Shown here in pieces: positions 1-12,416 of a stretch of 64,000 bases of DNA (position 1 is the first letter of the stretch; the number at the start of each line of letters is the position of its first letter). The stretch comes from Rhytidiadelphus loreus. Its lineage: Eukaryota > Streptophyta > Bryopsida > Hypnales > Hylocomiaceae. The notes below the pieces were generated by a model. It worked only from the letters and a program-made list of their open reading frames with translations, was not told where the DNA came from and made no database searches. The stretch covers positions 14,575,001 through 14,639,000 of the forward strand of contig OX344765.1 in NCBI GenBank assembly GCA_947034895.1. Reading direction: 5' to 3'. Made by a program: the position numbers and the translations under genes.

Positions 1-980
1 AAGGAAATATTCAAATAGTTTATCTTTAGGTGGATTTGAAGTGAATTTCCTTCAAAGTTAAAGATAAAGAAATAGTTGTGGGGGCCAAATAAGTGCTCAA
101 TTATTCATGTTGTGGTTTCTGGAAGTGAGTTAGGGGCTGACCCCACTTGTTTGTGTGGTTAGAGTGAAGTTAAGGTGGAGAAAAAGTGAACACTATTCAT
201 CTTCTCTCTCGTTGTGAGTTTAGGGAGAACCCAAATGTTTGGAGAGACATTGTGTTGTGAGTTTGAAGAATTTTAAAATGAAATTTGGAGGAATTGTGTA
301 TCATGGTCTGCAGTTTCCAAATTGTTCTCACTTGCTTGATTTGAAGTTGTGAATCAAAAGTTGTGCTAGTTTGAGTGGAGGGAGGTTTGTTGCCTTTGAA
401 ATAAAAAGGCAGAGACTTCAACCGGCCATAAAAGACGGACAGGTTCTTGATGTGCAATGATATTTGCAGAAAGTGTAGGAAATTGTGTTAGCTTTTCATA
501 TATATATATCACTCATTCTATTTGGAGTTTGTGAGTGAGTTGTGAGTGTGGAAGTGAAGAAGGGTCTGCTGCCCTTCTTTTCTCAAGGCCGAAACTTTGG
601 ACGGCCATAGAAGTTGGACAGAATTTTAGAATTAATTGAAAATTGGAAGAGGAGTAGAAGTTTGTGTTAGCTTTCCAAAAAGCTATCACTCACCTCATTT
701 GGAGATGTCGAGAAATGGTGGCACTCAAACAAAGTCCAACTTGAGAATTGGAAGTTGGAGTTGGGGTTTGAAGGAGGTGTTGAAGACTTATGTGTGTGTG
801 TGTGTGTGGCTTGTGGCTTTGTAAATTTTATTTTATTGTTGCGGGCGGTTTGGTTTACACCAACACTGACCTCATTTTGTGTTGTAAATGCAATGAAGTG
901 GGGTTAATTGCCCACATGGTCGAGACTTTTATGTTGTTCCCACTGGTGAGGCAAGTTTGCTGGTCACCGTAGGTTTGAAA
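1..980. repeat. AT-rich DNA with an imperfect tandem duplication (~180 bp period)
   Basis: No gene is recognised here. Two related blocks sit in tandem, about 388-533 and 568-712. Each has a run ending in a CGGCCATA-AGA/GTTGGACAG-type motif (near 422-441 and 602-620), then a GTGTTAGCTTT motif (486 and 664), then ATCACTCA...CATTTGGAG (510 and 685). The spacing between matching motifs is 178-180 bp. The copies have many substitutions, so this is an old duplication. Its function, if any, is unknown. Confidence 0.5.
791..808. repeat. (TG)n microsatellite
   Basis: About nine uninterrupted TG dinucleotides. It lies in AT-rich, non-coding-looking DNA and explains the Val/Cys-rich translations seen there. 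Confidence 0.9.
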
Positions 981-1863
981 TTTAGGATTCAATCCCTCGG
1001 ACAGTTCAACTTGTGGTCTAGCCGTCCCATTTTACACGTCCGAAGCCCATGGTTTCTTATCACCCTACCTTAATCCTTGGTTTATTTAGAAACACAACAA
1101 GAGAGGACAACGAGTAGCAGTTTGAAGATTTGAAGACTCGAAGATTCAAAGTTTCTACAAGTCACGATTTATTTTATTCCCGAGCCATTTCTGGTCGCAG
1201 CCAGAATCCTCGTGATTTCCCGAGGCAAACGCTCTCAACACGACAACGCACACACCTAGTTTTTCAGTTGTTGCATCATATCTGCGCATACAAAGCGAAG
1301 GAGGAGAAGGTTCACGAAGTCATCACCTATCTACGCAGCAAGTTCCCTCTCCGATTACCAACGGATTCAATAATGAACCTAATGATAGTAAGTTCTACAA
1401 CAATGACAACATGCAAATAGATGATGCAAATAATGACTTCTTGTAGAGTCAAGAGAACTTACTTGAGGGTCGAGAGAGCAGCTGCGACGAATGGTTTTGC
1501 GACACGGACGACGACTCCGGCGATGACCAAACCGACACCTTCTAGTACCGTTCATGACCACCGGAGCTCCTACATGACTCTTCTTTAATGTTGTCACATT
1601 ACGCACGCATACGACCGCAGAGATGGGTTATTGCGGCGACTAAAGAGGAAAGACCAATTAGCGGGCTCGAAGGAGGATACCAGAGCACAACGATGGTCAA
1701 AGAGAAGACAGACCACGGAGCTTCGCCCATGCCAAGGTGTTCACTCGCGGCTTCAGGGGCTGACCCCTCCAGTGACGTCATTACGCTGCAGCCTAGGAGA
1801 GAAGAGGCGGCCAAGACAATAGCAACATGCTAGGAGGGCGGGAGTTTTGAAACTGCTCAAGAC
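981..1863. other. Unassigned stretch left of the transposase fossil
   Basis: Base composition is more balanced than further downstream. Short open frames occur on both strands, but none resembles a known protein. This may be the 5' part of the mobile element whose transposase follows, since an acidic N-terminal coding region seems to begin near 1864. I found no TTAA-flanked terminus that would mark the left end of that element. Confidence 0.3.
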
Positions 1864-3845
1864 TTGGACGGACCTTATCATCCATCCGAATAGGTACCAG
1901 ATGTGGGACTGCAAGGGGGTTATGTTAACCGTCCACTAGCTTACAGAAGTTCAGATGTCTTTGGAAGAGAGAGTGATTCAGAGGACTCCCATCTGCCCAG
2001 TGTGCTAAATGAGTATTTTGACTCAAAAAATGAAGGACCAGATGCGGAAGTTGAAATAGGGTAGAAAAGGGATGTGGACAACTCCAGTAGCATGAAGCAT
2101 TTGTTTTGAGAAACGACTTGGTCTCAAAATAATCACACATATTCCCCAGCTCCTAGGGAATTTGTTGAGTGATTTGAAGCAAATTCGAGTTTTCGACGTA
2201 TGCCATCGTTTCTTCAATTATTTGCTTTGTTCTGGCCATATATATTTCTTCAGAAAATTGTGGTGGAAACTAATTGCTATGCCACAACACTAAATGCAGA
2301 CGGCATTTGTCCTGGGGGGACGGCATGGTACTGTTTCATAGTAGCAAAGTTGAAGGCATATCTAGCTATGTCAATGTTTATGGGATTGAAGAGGTAGCCC
2401 AATGTGAAGACATATTGGACTAGGAGAGGATCATTTTTCCATTGTCCACAAATATCACAGGTGTTCTCCCGTACTTGTTTTCAAAGCATCACCAGGTGTA
2501 TTCATGTCACGAATCCTGAGACGTATGTCTTTGAGAGAGACTTACCAAGATATGATAAAATGGGCCAAGTGCGGTGGCTTGTGAATGACATATGGGATAG
2601 TTTCAAAGGAAATTGGAAACTTGGAAAATATTTGACAGTGGATGAGATGATGATTAGATATAAAGGTTCGTATTGTCCTACTAGACAATATATGCCAAAG
2701 AAGCCATAGAAGTGGGGGATCAAGGTCTAGTGTCTAGTTGATTCGAAGTCCAAGTTTGTTTTTACTTTTGACATTTATTGTAGAGCACACACAAATGTGG
2801 TAGAGAATGACATTCCAGAAGTTCAGCGGGGCCAACCGCGACTAGCGCACATTGTGGTTATTGGTTTGGTACAGGGCTTAGAGAGCAAAGGCCATGTTCT
2901 TGTCACGAACAATTTTTTCTCGAGCATCGGTTTATTCAGCGATTTGGCGTAAAAACACATTTTTACCACTGGGACAATACAATGTAACCACATAGGGTTA
3001 CCCCTAGAGTTGAAGACAGTGAAGAACTAGAGCAACAGTCCACATGGCACTATAGGTTGGAAAATGCATGACAGTCAAACTGTGAGAGGTGTCTTTTGGA
3101 AGGACAAACGCCCAGTCCTGCTGATTTCGACACATGCTTTACCAATCGACTTTCCATGCGTCCAGTGCCAACAATGCCTAGGAGGAATGGAGCTGTGAGA
3201 GACCAAGTTCCAACTTCTCCTATGCATTTGGAGTACACAACGCATATGAAGGGAGTGAATGTAGTGGCACTAGTAGAAAATCAGACCCAATTTGTTGTTT
3301 TGGTCACGTTGATCATCAACAAATTTCTGTAAATCAACAGAAATTTGTTGATGATCAACGTGACCAAAACAACAAATTGGGTCTAATTTTCTACTAGTGC
3401 AGAACAACTCAGGGCCTCTTACATGTGCCAAACAAAATCACACAAGTGGTGGCACCGTCTGTTTTCATTTCTTCTGGACACCACGGTTGTCAATATGTAC
3501 ATCATGTACAAAGATCTTTTGTAGATTTACTATCATGGAAAGACCCCTATGACGCATCTATAGTTCAAGACCAATTTCTGTGATGCCTTACTCATGAATT
3601 GGACGGGCCATGATGTGGACATACCAGAGGACGAAGAAGCACGAAGGCACCTACCAACATGGACACACATACATCGAGCTTGTTTACTATGCGGTAATAC
3701 CACTTGTTGTTTCTATTGCCGGGCTTGCAACAGGACATACCTCTATTTGAATTGTAGATGCTTTGTAGAGTTTCATTTCGGAGTAGCGCTTGGTCTACAA
3801 CGGCGATCTCGACCCCGTCATCACCGTTATAATCTTCAACAGTAA
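1864..3845 (+). pseudogene. Decayed piggyBac-type (DDE_Tnp_1_7) transposase
   Basis: Three successive reading-frame blocks give the piggyBac transposase order. An acidic Ser/Asp/Glu-rich N-terminus lies at about 1918-2061. The RNase-H-like core follows: the PRYDKMGQVRWL block near 2548, LGKYLTVDEMMIRYKGSYCP near 2620-2679, then VLVTNNFFSS, GLPLELK and VLLISTHALP. The EQLRASY/HKWWHR segment starts at 3402, and a Cys-rich C-terminal finger lies at about 3678-3770. The family cuts and pastes DNA at TTAA sites. This copy is dead. In-frame stops begin at 1891, 2062, 2107, 2170, 2395, 2707, 2728, 2950, 3028, 3522 and 3561, and a frameshift lies near 3156-3160. The first catalytic Asp survives (codon 2641). 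The second (codon 2908) and the third (codon 3258) now read Asn. A foldback element interrupts the gene at 3267-3400. Element ends were not found. The family call is strong; the exact gene limits are approximate. Confidence 0.9.
3267..3400. mobile_element. Foldback MITE inserted in the transposase fossil
   Basis: Two 64-bp arms (3267-3330 and 3337-3400) are inverse complements with a single mismatch, separated by a 6-bp loop. The termini read CACTAGTAGAAAAT, which resembles CACTA-superfamily ends (CACTACAAGAAAA type). The interrupted coding frame resumes directly after the element: GVNVVA before it and AEQLRASY after it. The trinucleotide gca occurs at both borders (3267-3269 and 3399-3401) and could be a 3-bp target duplication, but it overlaps the palindrome, so the true ends are ambiguous by 1-3 bp. 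The near-perfect arms show this insertion is much younger than the decay of the host element. Confidence 0.85.
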
Positions 3846-5760
3846 GTTCCTTTGACCCTGAAAATTCTCTCAAATGCTCTTGGTTTTGCATACTTGTTGT
3901 TAGAAATTGATTTTTCAAAACCGACATTGTGTTCCACAACACATGCCATAGTCCATTTGTAATCTGTACAGAAGTTTTCAGTTTATGTAACTCTCACATT
4001 TGTCTACAAAATTTATAACCTCTCAAGGTTCATGGCACCTAATTCTGGTGTGGACAATACTTTGCAGTGAATTTTAGAATTTGACAATCAATATATGCAG
4101 TCCTTTATGTTTTCGAAGAGTTCGGTATCATATCTAGTTCTAACGTACAAAATAATTGCTTGGAAACCATCAATGAAAATACTTAGATTCCAAAGTTTGT
4201 GATAAAGTGCCAATGGCTATCGATGACTTCTCGTATTGTTCATAGTTTTTAGAAAAAAGGTTGAAATACGTGAGATTTTCCAAAATAAAGCAGTTTAGAA
4301 ATTCATCTAAGAAAATGGTTTAGTTGATTTTAAGAAGCCATAAATTGATTTATGAATGTTAGGCCCTTTTCCCTCTATTCATTTTGATCTCCAATTCCGA
4401 TAATTTGACATTTCAAAAGAGAATACGATGAGCTCGAATTAGTTCTACTTAATTAACAGCTTTGAATTCAGCAATTATATTGTTATGTTCTCTTTTGCTA
4501 TGTGATTTGTAAAATGTCCAATCCAACTTTATATGGTTTCATTTATTTTTACATTCATACAACTAAAGAATATGTTGGCTTCATGTTCACTGCAGAGGTC
4601 ATTGGAAAAGGGCCGTGGGCCAAGACATCCCGAATTCCGGAATTGTTTTTAAAAAAAAATACCTGATGCCATTCGCCCGACCTGCAAGCAACCGCTCCTG
4701 CAGTGGGCCCTCACATGCGACAACTGAGGGGTCTTCTGCTTGGGACCAACCATGCCGACCTGACAGGCGGGAGGCCCTGAGGGAGGAGGGAAGGGGCTAG
4801 CACAATGCAGTTAGGTCACACCAACTCCCAATTCTTAGAGTGTATTTGGTTGTTGCATTCCAATCTCACCTCCCTAGTGAGGAGATTTGGGAGTTCAATT
4901 TTGAAAAAAAAATCTTGTAAGGTAGGTACACCCATTATGGTGTAGTGCCTTAAAGCACACCCTAGATTAAGCCCTTAAATGGTGTAGTTATCTACTGAAA
5001 ATTGTCATTAAGTGAATATGGTGGTTCATCAAAGAACCATTGGCCATTTTGGTATTGGTGACATGCTTCTAAGCTCACATCACATGTTGATTTGTTTCTC
5101 TGACAAGGTAATCATTATTTTCTCTTCTTTCAAACACAGAGACAATTCCCATTGATTACTGACAAGCTTTTCTATTGCTTATTGGTTACTAATTTGGTGT
5201 TTTTTTTCATTGTTTTAAACACAATTGCAATTCCATTTCTTATCATTATGACACCTTGGGAGGGGAACTTTGTACATGTGACTATTGGTTTTCAGTGCAG
5301 CCTATGAGTATTTTTGAATACTCTACTTCCAAAACTTTGTATCCCTACTGTGGTCTCATATTTGTCAAAATCTGATTTTTTTTCTTGTGCATTTCTTCCT
5401 TTTCTACACATCTCTTTACAATCATGTATTCCCTGTTATCTAATTAGCCTTCAAATTACTCACAGCCCAATTTGTGGCGCTTTTGGGTGTACCCACCTTA
5501 ATAGAAGGCATGTTTGGCAATGTTTGGGCAGTTCAGATTTTTCTTTGAAGTCTTTGTCCAAAAGATATGATTTTCTGAAAAACTCTATGTGTTAGCCATA
5601 TTTCAGAATGTAGTGAAGGCATTCCAATTTTTCTGAAAATGTTCTGCAATTCCAAATGAGGTGCAACTTCTTGAGCATGTAGCCAACTTGTTTACACTAC
5701 TGAATCCAAAGAAGCACCACCGTTTAGGATTTTTTTTTCCATACCAAACTGACCTCCTGA
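3846..5760. other. AT-rich spacer with a GC-rich patch
   Basis: No gene is seen. A GC-rich island at about 4600-4800 contains the palindrome CGAATTCCGG followed by an A-run and a C/G-rich tail. Its shape (GC-rich flanks, A/T core) recalls the MITE family at 13131 and 48958, but I could not find matching terminal repeats. The rest is AT-rich DNA with no recognisable feature. Confidence 0.4.
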
Positions 5761-5779
5761 AGTGCAGCTGCCCGAAAAA

Positions 5780-6001
5780 ACGCAGGGACAAAAAAATGAA
5801 TTCTCTTACTTCGAACACTCATATCTTCCAATCCACACAGTCAAACATTCTGAAATTCTTGCCGCATCTTCACAAACAACCTTAATACAAGATCCTACGG
5901 TTAAATGTGTCAAAAATGTTTTTTTTTACATTTGTTTGCCGCTTTCCAAAAGGCAGTTTTTCAGCATTTTCTGTAAAAACGCAGTCAAGGATCTTTAGGG
6001 G
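5780..6001 (+). mobile_element. Partial TTAA-type element (right end)
   Basis: Ends in CTTTAGGGG directly followed by TTAA (6002-6005). The preceding ~220 bp match the terminal regions of the full copies at 35260 and 45018: a TATCTTCCAATC...GTCAAA block, then GATCCTACGGTTA, then a run of T before the terminus. No left terminus was found about 920 bp upstream, so the copy is truncated or rearranged. A second, more diverged right end follows at about 6010-6200 (AGGCCTTGGTCCTTTAGAATTAAG), and a third TTAAGGGG-TTAA end is at 6581-6595. Several broken copies are therefore stacked here. Confidence 0.65.
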
Positions 6002-7044
6002 TTAAATGTTGATATCTTGCAATATGAACAATCAAAATTTCAGAAATTTTTTCCACACATTCTCATACTAGTTAGGTGTATGATCCTATAGTTAGATGTG
6101 CAAAAAAAATTTAATTTCTTTTACTCTTTGCTATTGAAATGACAATTTTGAATTTTGAATGTTTTTTAATAGAAAAAAGGCCTTGGTCCTTTAGAATTAA
6201 GTAAATTGGCAATGCACTAGTCATTTTTGATGATTTTTTGTGCAAAGAAGAAATTTTTTATTTGAAATCTAAATGTTGAAAAGTTAGAGACAACATCTTG
6301 AATATGTGGAAAAAATTTCCAGGATTTTGACAATTTCACGGGTAACAAGATAATAGAGCTTGAAGTTAGAAGAAAATGTTTATTCTTGAAACCACAACAA
6401 CATAGCTAACAAAGTTTGACTCTTAGAATATGATTTGAGAACTAAAATTCATATTCTTTTTACAATTGTATGCCATATTTTATTAGTTATACCTTGTGTC
6501 AAAATTTTGTGAACATCCGACCAAAATTGACTTCATAGGAACCTACGTGGATTTTCAATTGTCCATTCAACAAGTGATTGGCTTTAAGGGGTTAAATCAT
6601 TTTCTACTACTTACTATTTTTTTCAAGCATGAAAATGAATTTCTTTTCTAAATTTTTTGTATATATTCCCAAATGATTTCTTCAACATATTATGGAGAGT
6701 TGCAAGTACAAGGATCTACATATTTTTGGATAAAAAATTTTGAAAGATAAAATCTAACCATTTGGGAAGAGTTGAAAATACTTCTTTTTGAAATCGAGGT
6801 GTCATGATCTTGCAAATTTTAGGAGGATGTACTCTAATAAGATAACTTAAGGATCCTATGGTTAGATATGTTACAAAATAAATAAAAATAAAAAATTTAG
6901 CATTCCTATAGAGACTAGTATTGTGAAGCAATTTTGGGCCTTTGAACATGAAAGAACTTTAGGGATTAAGCAAATGATTCACATAGTACCCCATTACAAA
7001 AAAATGAACCCTCCAAAATGCTACCAATTTTTTTTTCAAATTAA

Positions 7045-7074
<30 letters not shown>
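7045..7074. repeat. (AAT)10 microsatellite
   Basis: Ten perfect AAT units in non-coding AT-rich DNA. Confidence 0.9.
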
Positions 7075-7078
<4 letters not shown>

Positions 7079-8068
7079 TTCCCGAGTTTGACATGACACT
7101 ACTAGTTCCATGTCAGATTGGCAAAATAAAATTGAAAATCCATAATTGCATTATAAATCGATGCAGGGTACAAAACTGGTAGCCTTTTGTAGGTTCACAT
7201 TTTTTGTAATGATAAGGACAATTGATAGCCCATCCTTCTAGAGATAATTGTACCAAAATTTAAAAAATTTAAACCCCAAAAGACCAAGTGACTATTTAAC
7301 ATATGCAAGAGACCCCAGGTTGTTACACATGAAGGCAATTTTGGTTGGATGTACAAGAATTTTTTACTTAAGGTATAAACACATTGTAACACTCTAATGT
7401 GAAATCTAATTTCATGTTCCAATTGGCTGCCCAGATCAAGTTATGCTACCCTCAATGTTGGGGGCAACCAAGCAACTTTGGATAGCATGTGCAAAACTCC
7501 TCAAATTTTGATATTTAATAGGCATATGGCTTACGTGATACAAGATCCAAATGTAAGAAAATAACCATGAGTAGCATAAAAATTTCATTCTAGGAGGAAT
7601 TTGAATCTATTGGCCATGTTAGGCAGCATAAGATAAAGACCTTTTCTTCTAAATTCAAACATTATAATCTTTCAATCAATGTAGTCAAAGTTCTTGAAAA
7701 AAATTCCACACATTCCTGTAGTATTCTAGTACAAATTTATATGGTTGAATTTTGAAAAAAGAATAATTTTTTCCTTGTTGCCCTTAAAAGTGAAATGTGC
7801 CTTGGTTATGTAGGGGGGTAATGAAAAAGAGACAAAGGTCCCTATCAAGGTAAGTAAAAGGTAGAAAGAATTAAAATTGTTCACTTAATTCCTAAAGCTT
7901 TGTGGTGTTTTGATGAAAGAAAAAACTAAATTGATGGTAACTTTGACAAGAAATTGAGAATTATAAATCCTAATGGTGAGAATGTTTTAGGAAGTAACCA
8001 ATATATTTTATGCATTTTGTGGTGTTTTGAAGAAATAAAGATGAAGTTTTTAGCCTTACTTTAAATAG

Positions 8069-8098
8069 AAGTAGTTTGAAGTAGTTTGAAGTAGTTTG
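8069..8098. repeat. Three tandem copies of a 10-bp unit
   Basis: The unit AAGTAGTTTG occurs three times head to tail, identical between copies. It lies in non-coding DNA. Confidence 0.8.
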
Positions 8099-11000
8099 GG
8101 CCTTAAAACACCACATTCCTTTAGGAGATAAATTTTCAAAATTGAGTTCAAAAAACAACTATATGTATCTATTGCCCACAAATTAAAATTCTTCATAACT
8201 TCAATTCATTTGTTGAAATACAATGATTCAAAGGCTTCAATGTAGGTATCAACATATATTTATCAAATAAAATTAAGTAGTCTATTTTTGAAATATATCT
8301 TTAGTAGCTTGCTTTAACATTGAAATAGAAAAAGACTTATGAATTTTGTAAAGCTTCCCATATAGATTGAGAGGATTAGAATCCATTCTTGGAATTTCAT
8401 GCAAGAATTCCAAATTATGAAGTCAATAAAGCATACCCAAGTTCTCCAAAAAATCAAAGTGGGCTCTTTAGTTAGAAAGAGGGTCCTCAAGATGATTTTA
8501 GGGAGGCCTCTAGCTTGGAAAGAAAAACATTTTTTTGCCCATTTTGTTTTGGAGGAGTTGTTTGAACTTATTTTCAATGAATGGTGTTGGATTCCTCTTC
8601 CTTGTGATATTTTTGTCATTTCTATATAATAGAATGGCAAATCTACATATCATTTTGTAGTGAATTTTAGCAACTTTTATTCATTTAGCTGCAAAATCAT
8701 CTTTATTGAATTTTAGTCCAACTAATGTAATGAATCTTATCAAGCCTAATTTCTATTCCAATCTGAAAAATTGAAAACTTCTTAAAATTCAACATTTTAT
8801 TGGAGTCTAAACTTTGGGCCTATAACCATTGAGTGTTGGTTTTTTAATTTTAGAATGACATAGAAATTGATTGATACTATAATGTTCTTCATTATCATAT
8901 ACATCTTTGGGAAAAAATTCAGATTTTTTAAACATATTTTGTATTTGGCATGAGTTTTTTTCCACTATTTATTTCAAAAATTCACAATATTTCAAATTTT
9001 CACAAAAAAATCTGAATTTCTTACAACTAATAGAAGACATGTGATTTCATCTTGAAGAAATAAGTATGAAAACTGTCATTCATATATAATTGGAAAATGA
9101 GAGTATACATGGAGGAAGACTATGAAATTTGAAAACGTGGTCATAGGCCCATCTTGTTAGAGATAAGTTGTAGTGCATAATTAGAGTCAATGCTAAAATG
9201 AAGATTTATTTTTAACTTGTAGAAAATAAAAATCATGAATTTTTATTTTATGTATGTTGAAGAATTTATTTATTTTCAAAATTTTGAAGTCATGACTTGA
9301 AAAACTTTGAATTTTTTTTTTCATCCTTGAAGCACCTTCTCCAATATCTAAAATCATTCCTTAGATGCTCCATTACTTTGCAATCATAAAAGCTCCATGT
9401 GTATTGTTACAAAACTTCTATAAAGTTGGGTTAAGGTCTTGACAATGCTTCAACATAATGCTATTCGACAAGGGAGTAGAGTCACCTTATACAAAATTAG
9501 CATTGCATCCAAAACTAACATGTCACTATGTATTGTTGTTGTACGTTTGGTGTCTTTAAATGAAAGATTTTGTACATGAAGTCAATTTTCTTAGTTTGTT
9601 GATTGTTACTTTAATGTAATGTAAGATATGAGCACAAATAATTATCAATTATTGCAATTAGCAAAACTTGGTGGACTTTAGATGAAAGAATAATGTGGGT
9701 TTCTTTGCAATTAGAAGAGAAGACATCTTGAAGTAAAAGATTTTCACTTCCCCAAAAAATCTTAGTAAAAGACAATTAAATGATGGTAAGATCAACAATA
9801 AATCAAGCAAACATATACCATCATTTTTTGTCCTTGAATGGAAAATTATTGAGTTTAATAAACATATTTGTACCTTTGAACTATAGAAAATTTACAAAGA
9901 TTTAGAAAAAATATATATCATATAAATATTAAAGAACTATCACAAGAATGTGCAAACATTTACGCAAAGGAAAGAAAAAGTGTTTTGTGTGTATGAAAAA
10001 TGTTGCATTCATTTGTTATTCAAATTTTGAACTTGTATTCTCAAGCTGGTTTTACAACTAGATTTTAAACCCATATTAGAGGTAAAGTTTTGCATTTCAA
10101 TATTTTTATAGAAATATATGTATGTCTTGCAACCTATTGAAAAATCCCTCAAGTAGAGGAAAGAAGCATACATTATAAGAAAAAATAAACTAACAAGAAA
10201 TACTTCATATTCACTCTACAAACTTATTTTTAAGTGGAAGGATGTTAGGATTGACAAGAAACAATAAATTAATAGAAATTCAAAAAACAATTGGAAAATG
10301 TCAATTTCTTTTGTGAGAATGTTGTGGTAGGTTATCTACATCTCAAATATATATATCTCCCCCTAAAACTACTAGAAATTGAGTTCTAAAAAAAACCTTA
10401 AATAATTTTTAAGGAAGAAATGTTATAATTGCCCCCCAAATGAAACTTGTTGTAACATTTCATCAATAAAAATAGAATGATTAAATTGAGATTTTTCACA
10501 TGCATATGCACATATGAATTCAAATACAATGTGAGTTGAGTTTCAGTTTCATATTCTATTTTGTTCAATTTCCCTCATTTGGTCACAAGGTGGATTTGGA
10601 AGAACTTTAATATTGTAGGAGGGCTTTGAAATTGAATGTACATTTGAATTGGGAAGGTTGCAAATAATTTAATGAGATATAGATTCTTTTGTTGCTCATG
10701 CAAGTTTCAAAGTTAGATTATTAAATCATCAATTTCCAAACTCCATGTCTTTCATGCTATGTATCCCTCCAATGTTTGAACATATTAAATATTGAGTAAG
10801 AAGTTGTTCAATTGGTTTAGGGTGGTACGATGCACTCTGATGATTTTTAGGTACACTTCCTTATAGGAGATTAAAGGAATAATTCAAAATAAAATAAAAA
10901 ATAAAGGATTTATCTATTGTCTATTTTAAGGGAATATCTCCATAAGCACCTAAAGCTTTCATTTCAAACAATCAACCAATTCCATCCATTAATGGATAAT

Positions 11001-12416
11001 ATATTTTTGTAAGACTTTCCAATTCTTTGACAATTTTGCAAAGCTAGAATGCTTGGTCAAATTCTAAGAGCATTGTAAGTTTGAACAACAAAATGGCCCA
11101 CAAATATATTAACTCTTGATTCATGTGAAATTAGAACTTAAGACTATTAATATTGAAAGTTCATAAAAAAATCATTTTAATAGAAAGAAGATTATTTGGA
11201 TTTGGACTTTAGATGATCAATATAAATCCCATTATAAAAAAATCTAAAAGGCAAAAATTTAGTGATCATGGCAAATCATATTTAAGAAAGAAAAAATATG
11301 GAAATGACACACCACATTTGTCATGTTATTTGCATGAATTTTTCTTCTCTAGCAAGATCTTCCAAAGCTTCTATAATTTTTGTCTTTAGATTTGCAACTA
11401 ATTTAATGGGATTTAGATTTAGATTGATTGGCCCAAATCCACATTTGAATAATCTTTTTTATTTATACAATTGCAATTCTCAGTTTTGAAATTTATTGCA
11501 ATAAATACTGAAATTCCCGACCCAAAAGCTCATGAGTGTATTTCTTTCTAAAAACTAATTTTTCTTAGAATGTTTTTTTCTAACAAATGAGCCAATTCAT
11601 CATGATTTAACCCTTAACAAACATTTCTTGACTAGGATTGGTCAAATGTCATTAGATTTCTACATTAAAATAAATGTTTCTAAAATTTGATATTTTTATC
11701 ATCTAGTGATATATGTCTAAAATTAATCTCATTTTTTCATAATTAAAAACAAAAAAATGAATTTTATATGATTTTAAAAGAAATTTCTTTGTAAAAAACA
11801 TAGTAATTATAAGAATGCATAAAGTAGTATAACCTTTCCAAGAAAAATGGAAATAATTGTGAAAAACATCATGGTGTAATTGATATACTCTTTGAGCTCA
11901 CACCAAGAGAAATTTGACAGTTTTTGTTTTCTTGGATAGCACATACGGTATTTTGGCTGCAACAAGAAATGACACACTAGTCCATTGAATGGACAATTGG
12001 TCCTTCAAGGTTTAATCAACTAAATCAAAATTGATCAAAATTTTAAGAAATTATTTAATATAGTAATAATAAATGTAGAAGCGAAAATCTTCATAATTAT
12101 GAGAAAATTTAGGTAAAGATAAAAAGGAAAGATAATTATTGGTGGTATTCAAAAATTCCCTAAAACCTCGTTATATAGATTGAAATGTCCTTAAACTACC
12201 CCCAAAGGATAGTCATAAATGGTTGTGCTTATTGGACTCGTTGGACCTATGAGGTTTATAGTTCAATTCCTACTAGTATCCATAGCCAAAGCACAATCAT
12301 TTAGTTAGATGGGGGAAACAAAAACCCTTGTCACAAGTAGGGGGATCAACCTTGAAAAAAAAATTTGCTAGGGCTTGGTGAAAACTTGGTTATGATCGTA
12401 TGAAGTCAATTTTTAA

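Larger units (their letters stand above)
6600..12412. other. Long AT-rich gene-free stretch
   Basis: About 5.8 kb with very high AT content and no open frame that resembles a protein. It has diverged fragments of the TTAA family, for example AGATCC/TACAAATTTATATGGTTGAAT near 7730, CTTTAGGGATTAAG near 6958, and a terminus-like GGACAATTGGTCCTTCAAGG-TTTAA near 11990-12015. The simple repeats at 7045 and 8069 are listed separately. I saw no promoter, RNA gene or transposon coding region. Confidence 0.5.

Noticed and set aside
3592..3942. 116-codon minus-strand open frame
   Set aside because: It is the antisense of the Cys-rich C-terminus of the transposase fossil, whose sense frame matches the family.
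4600..4800. Third copy of the GC-rich CATTAGA MITE
   Set aside because: The layout is similar, but the ends (CATTGGAAAAGGGCC and ...CTAGCACAATG) do not form matching inverted repeats of that family.
12215..12295. tRNA-like stretch with TAGTTCAATTCCTACTAG
   Set aside because: It has a B-box-like motif, but no matching A box, acceptor stem or anticodon arm could be built.
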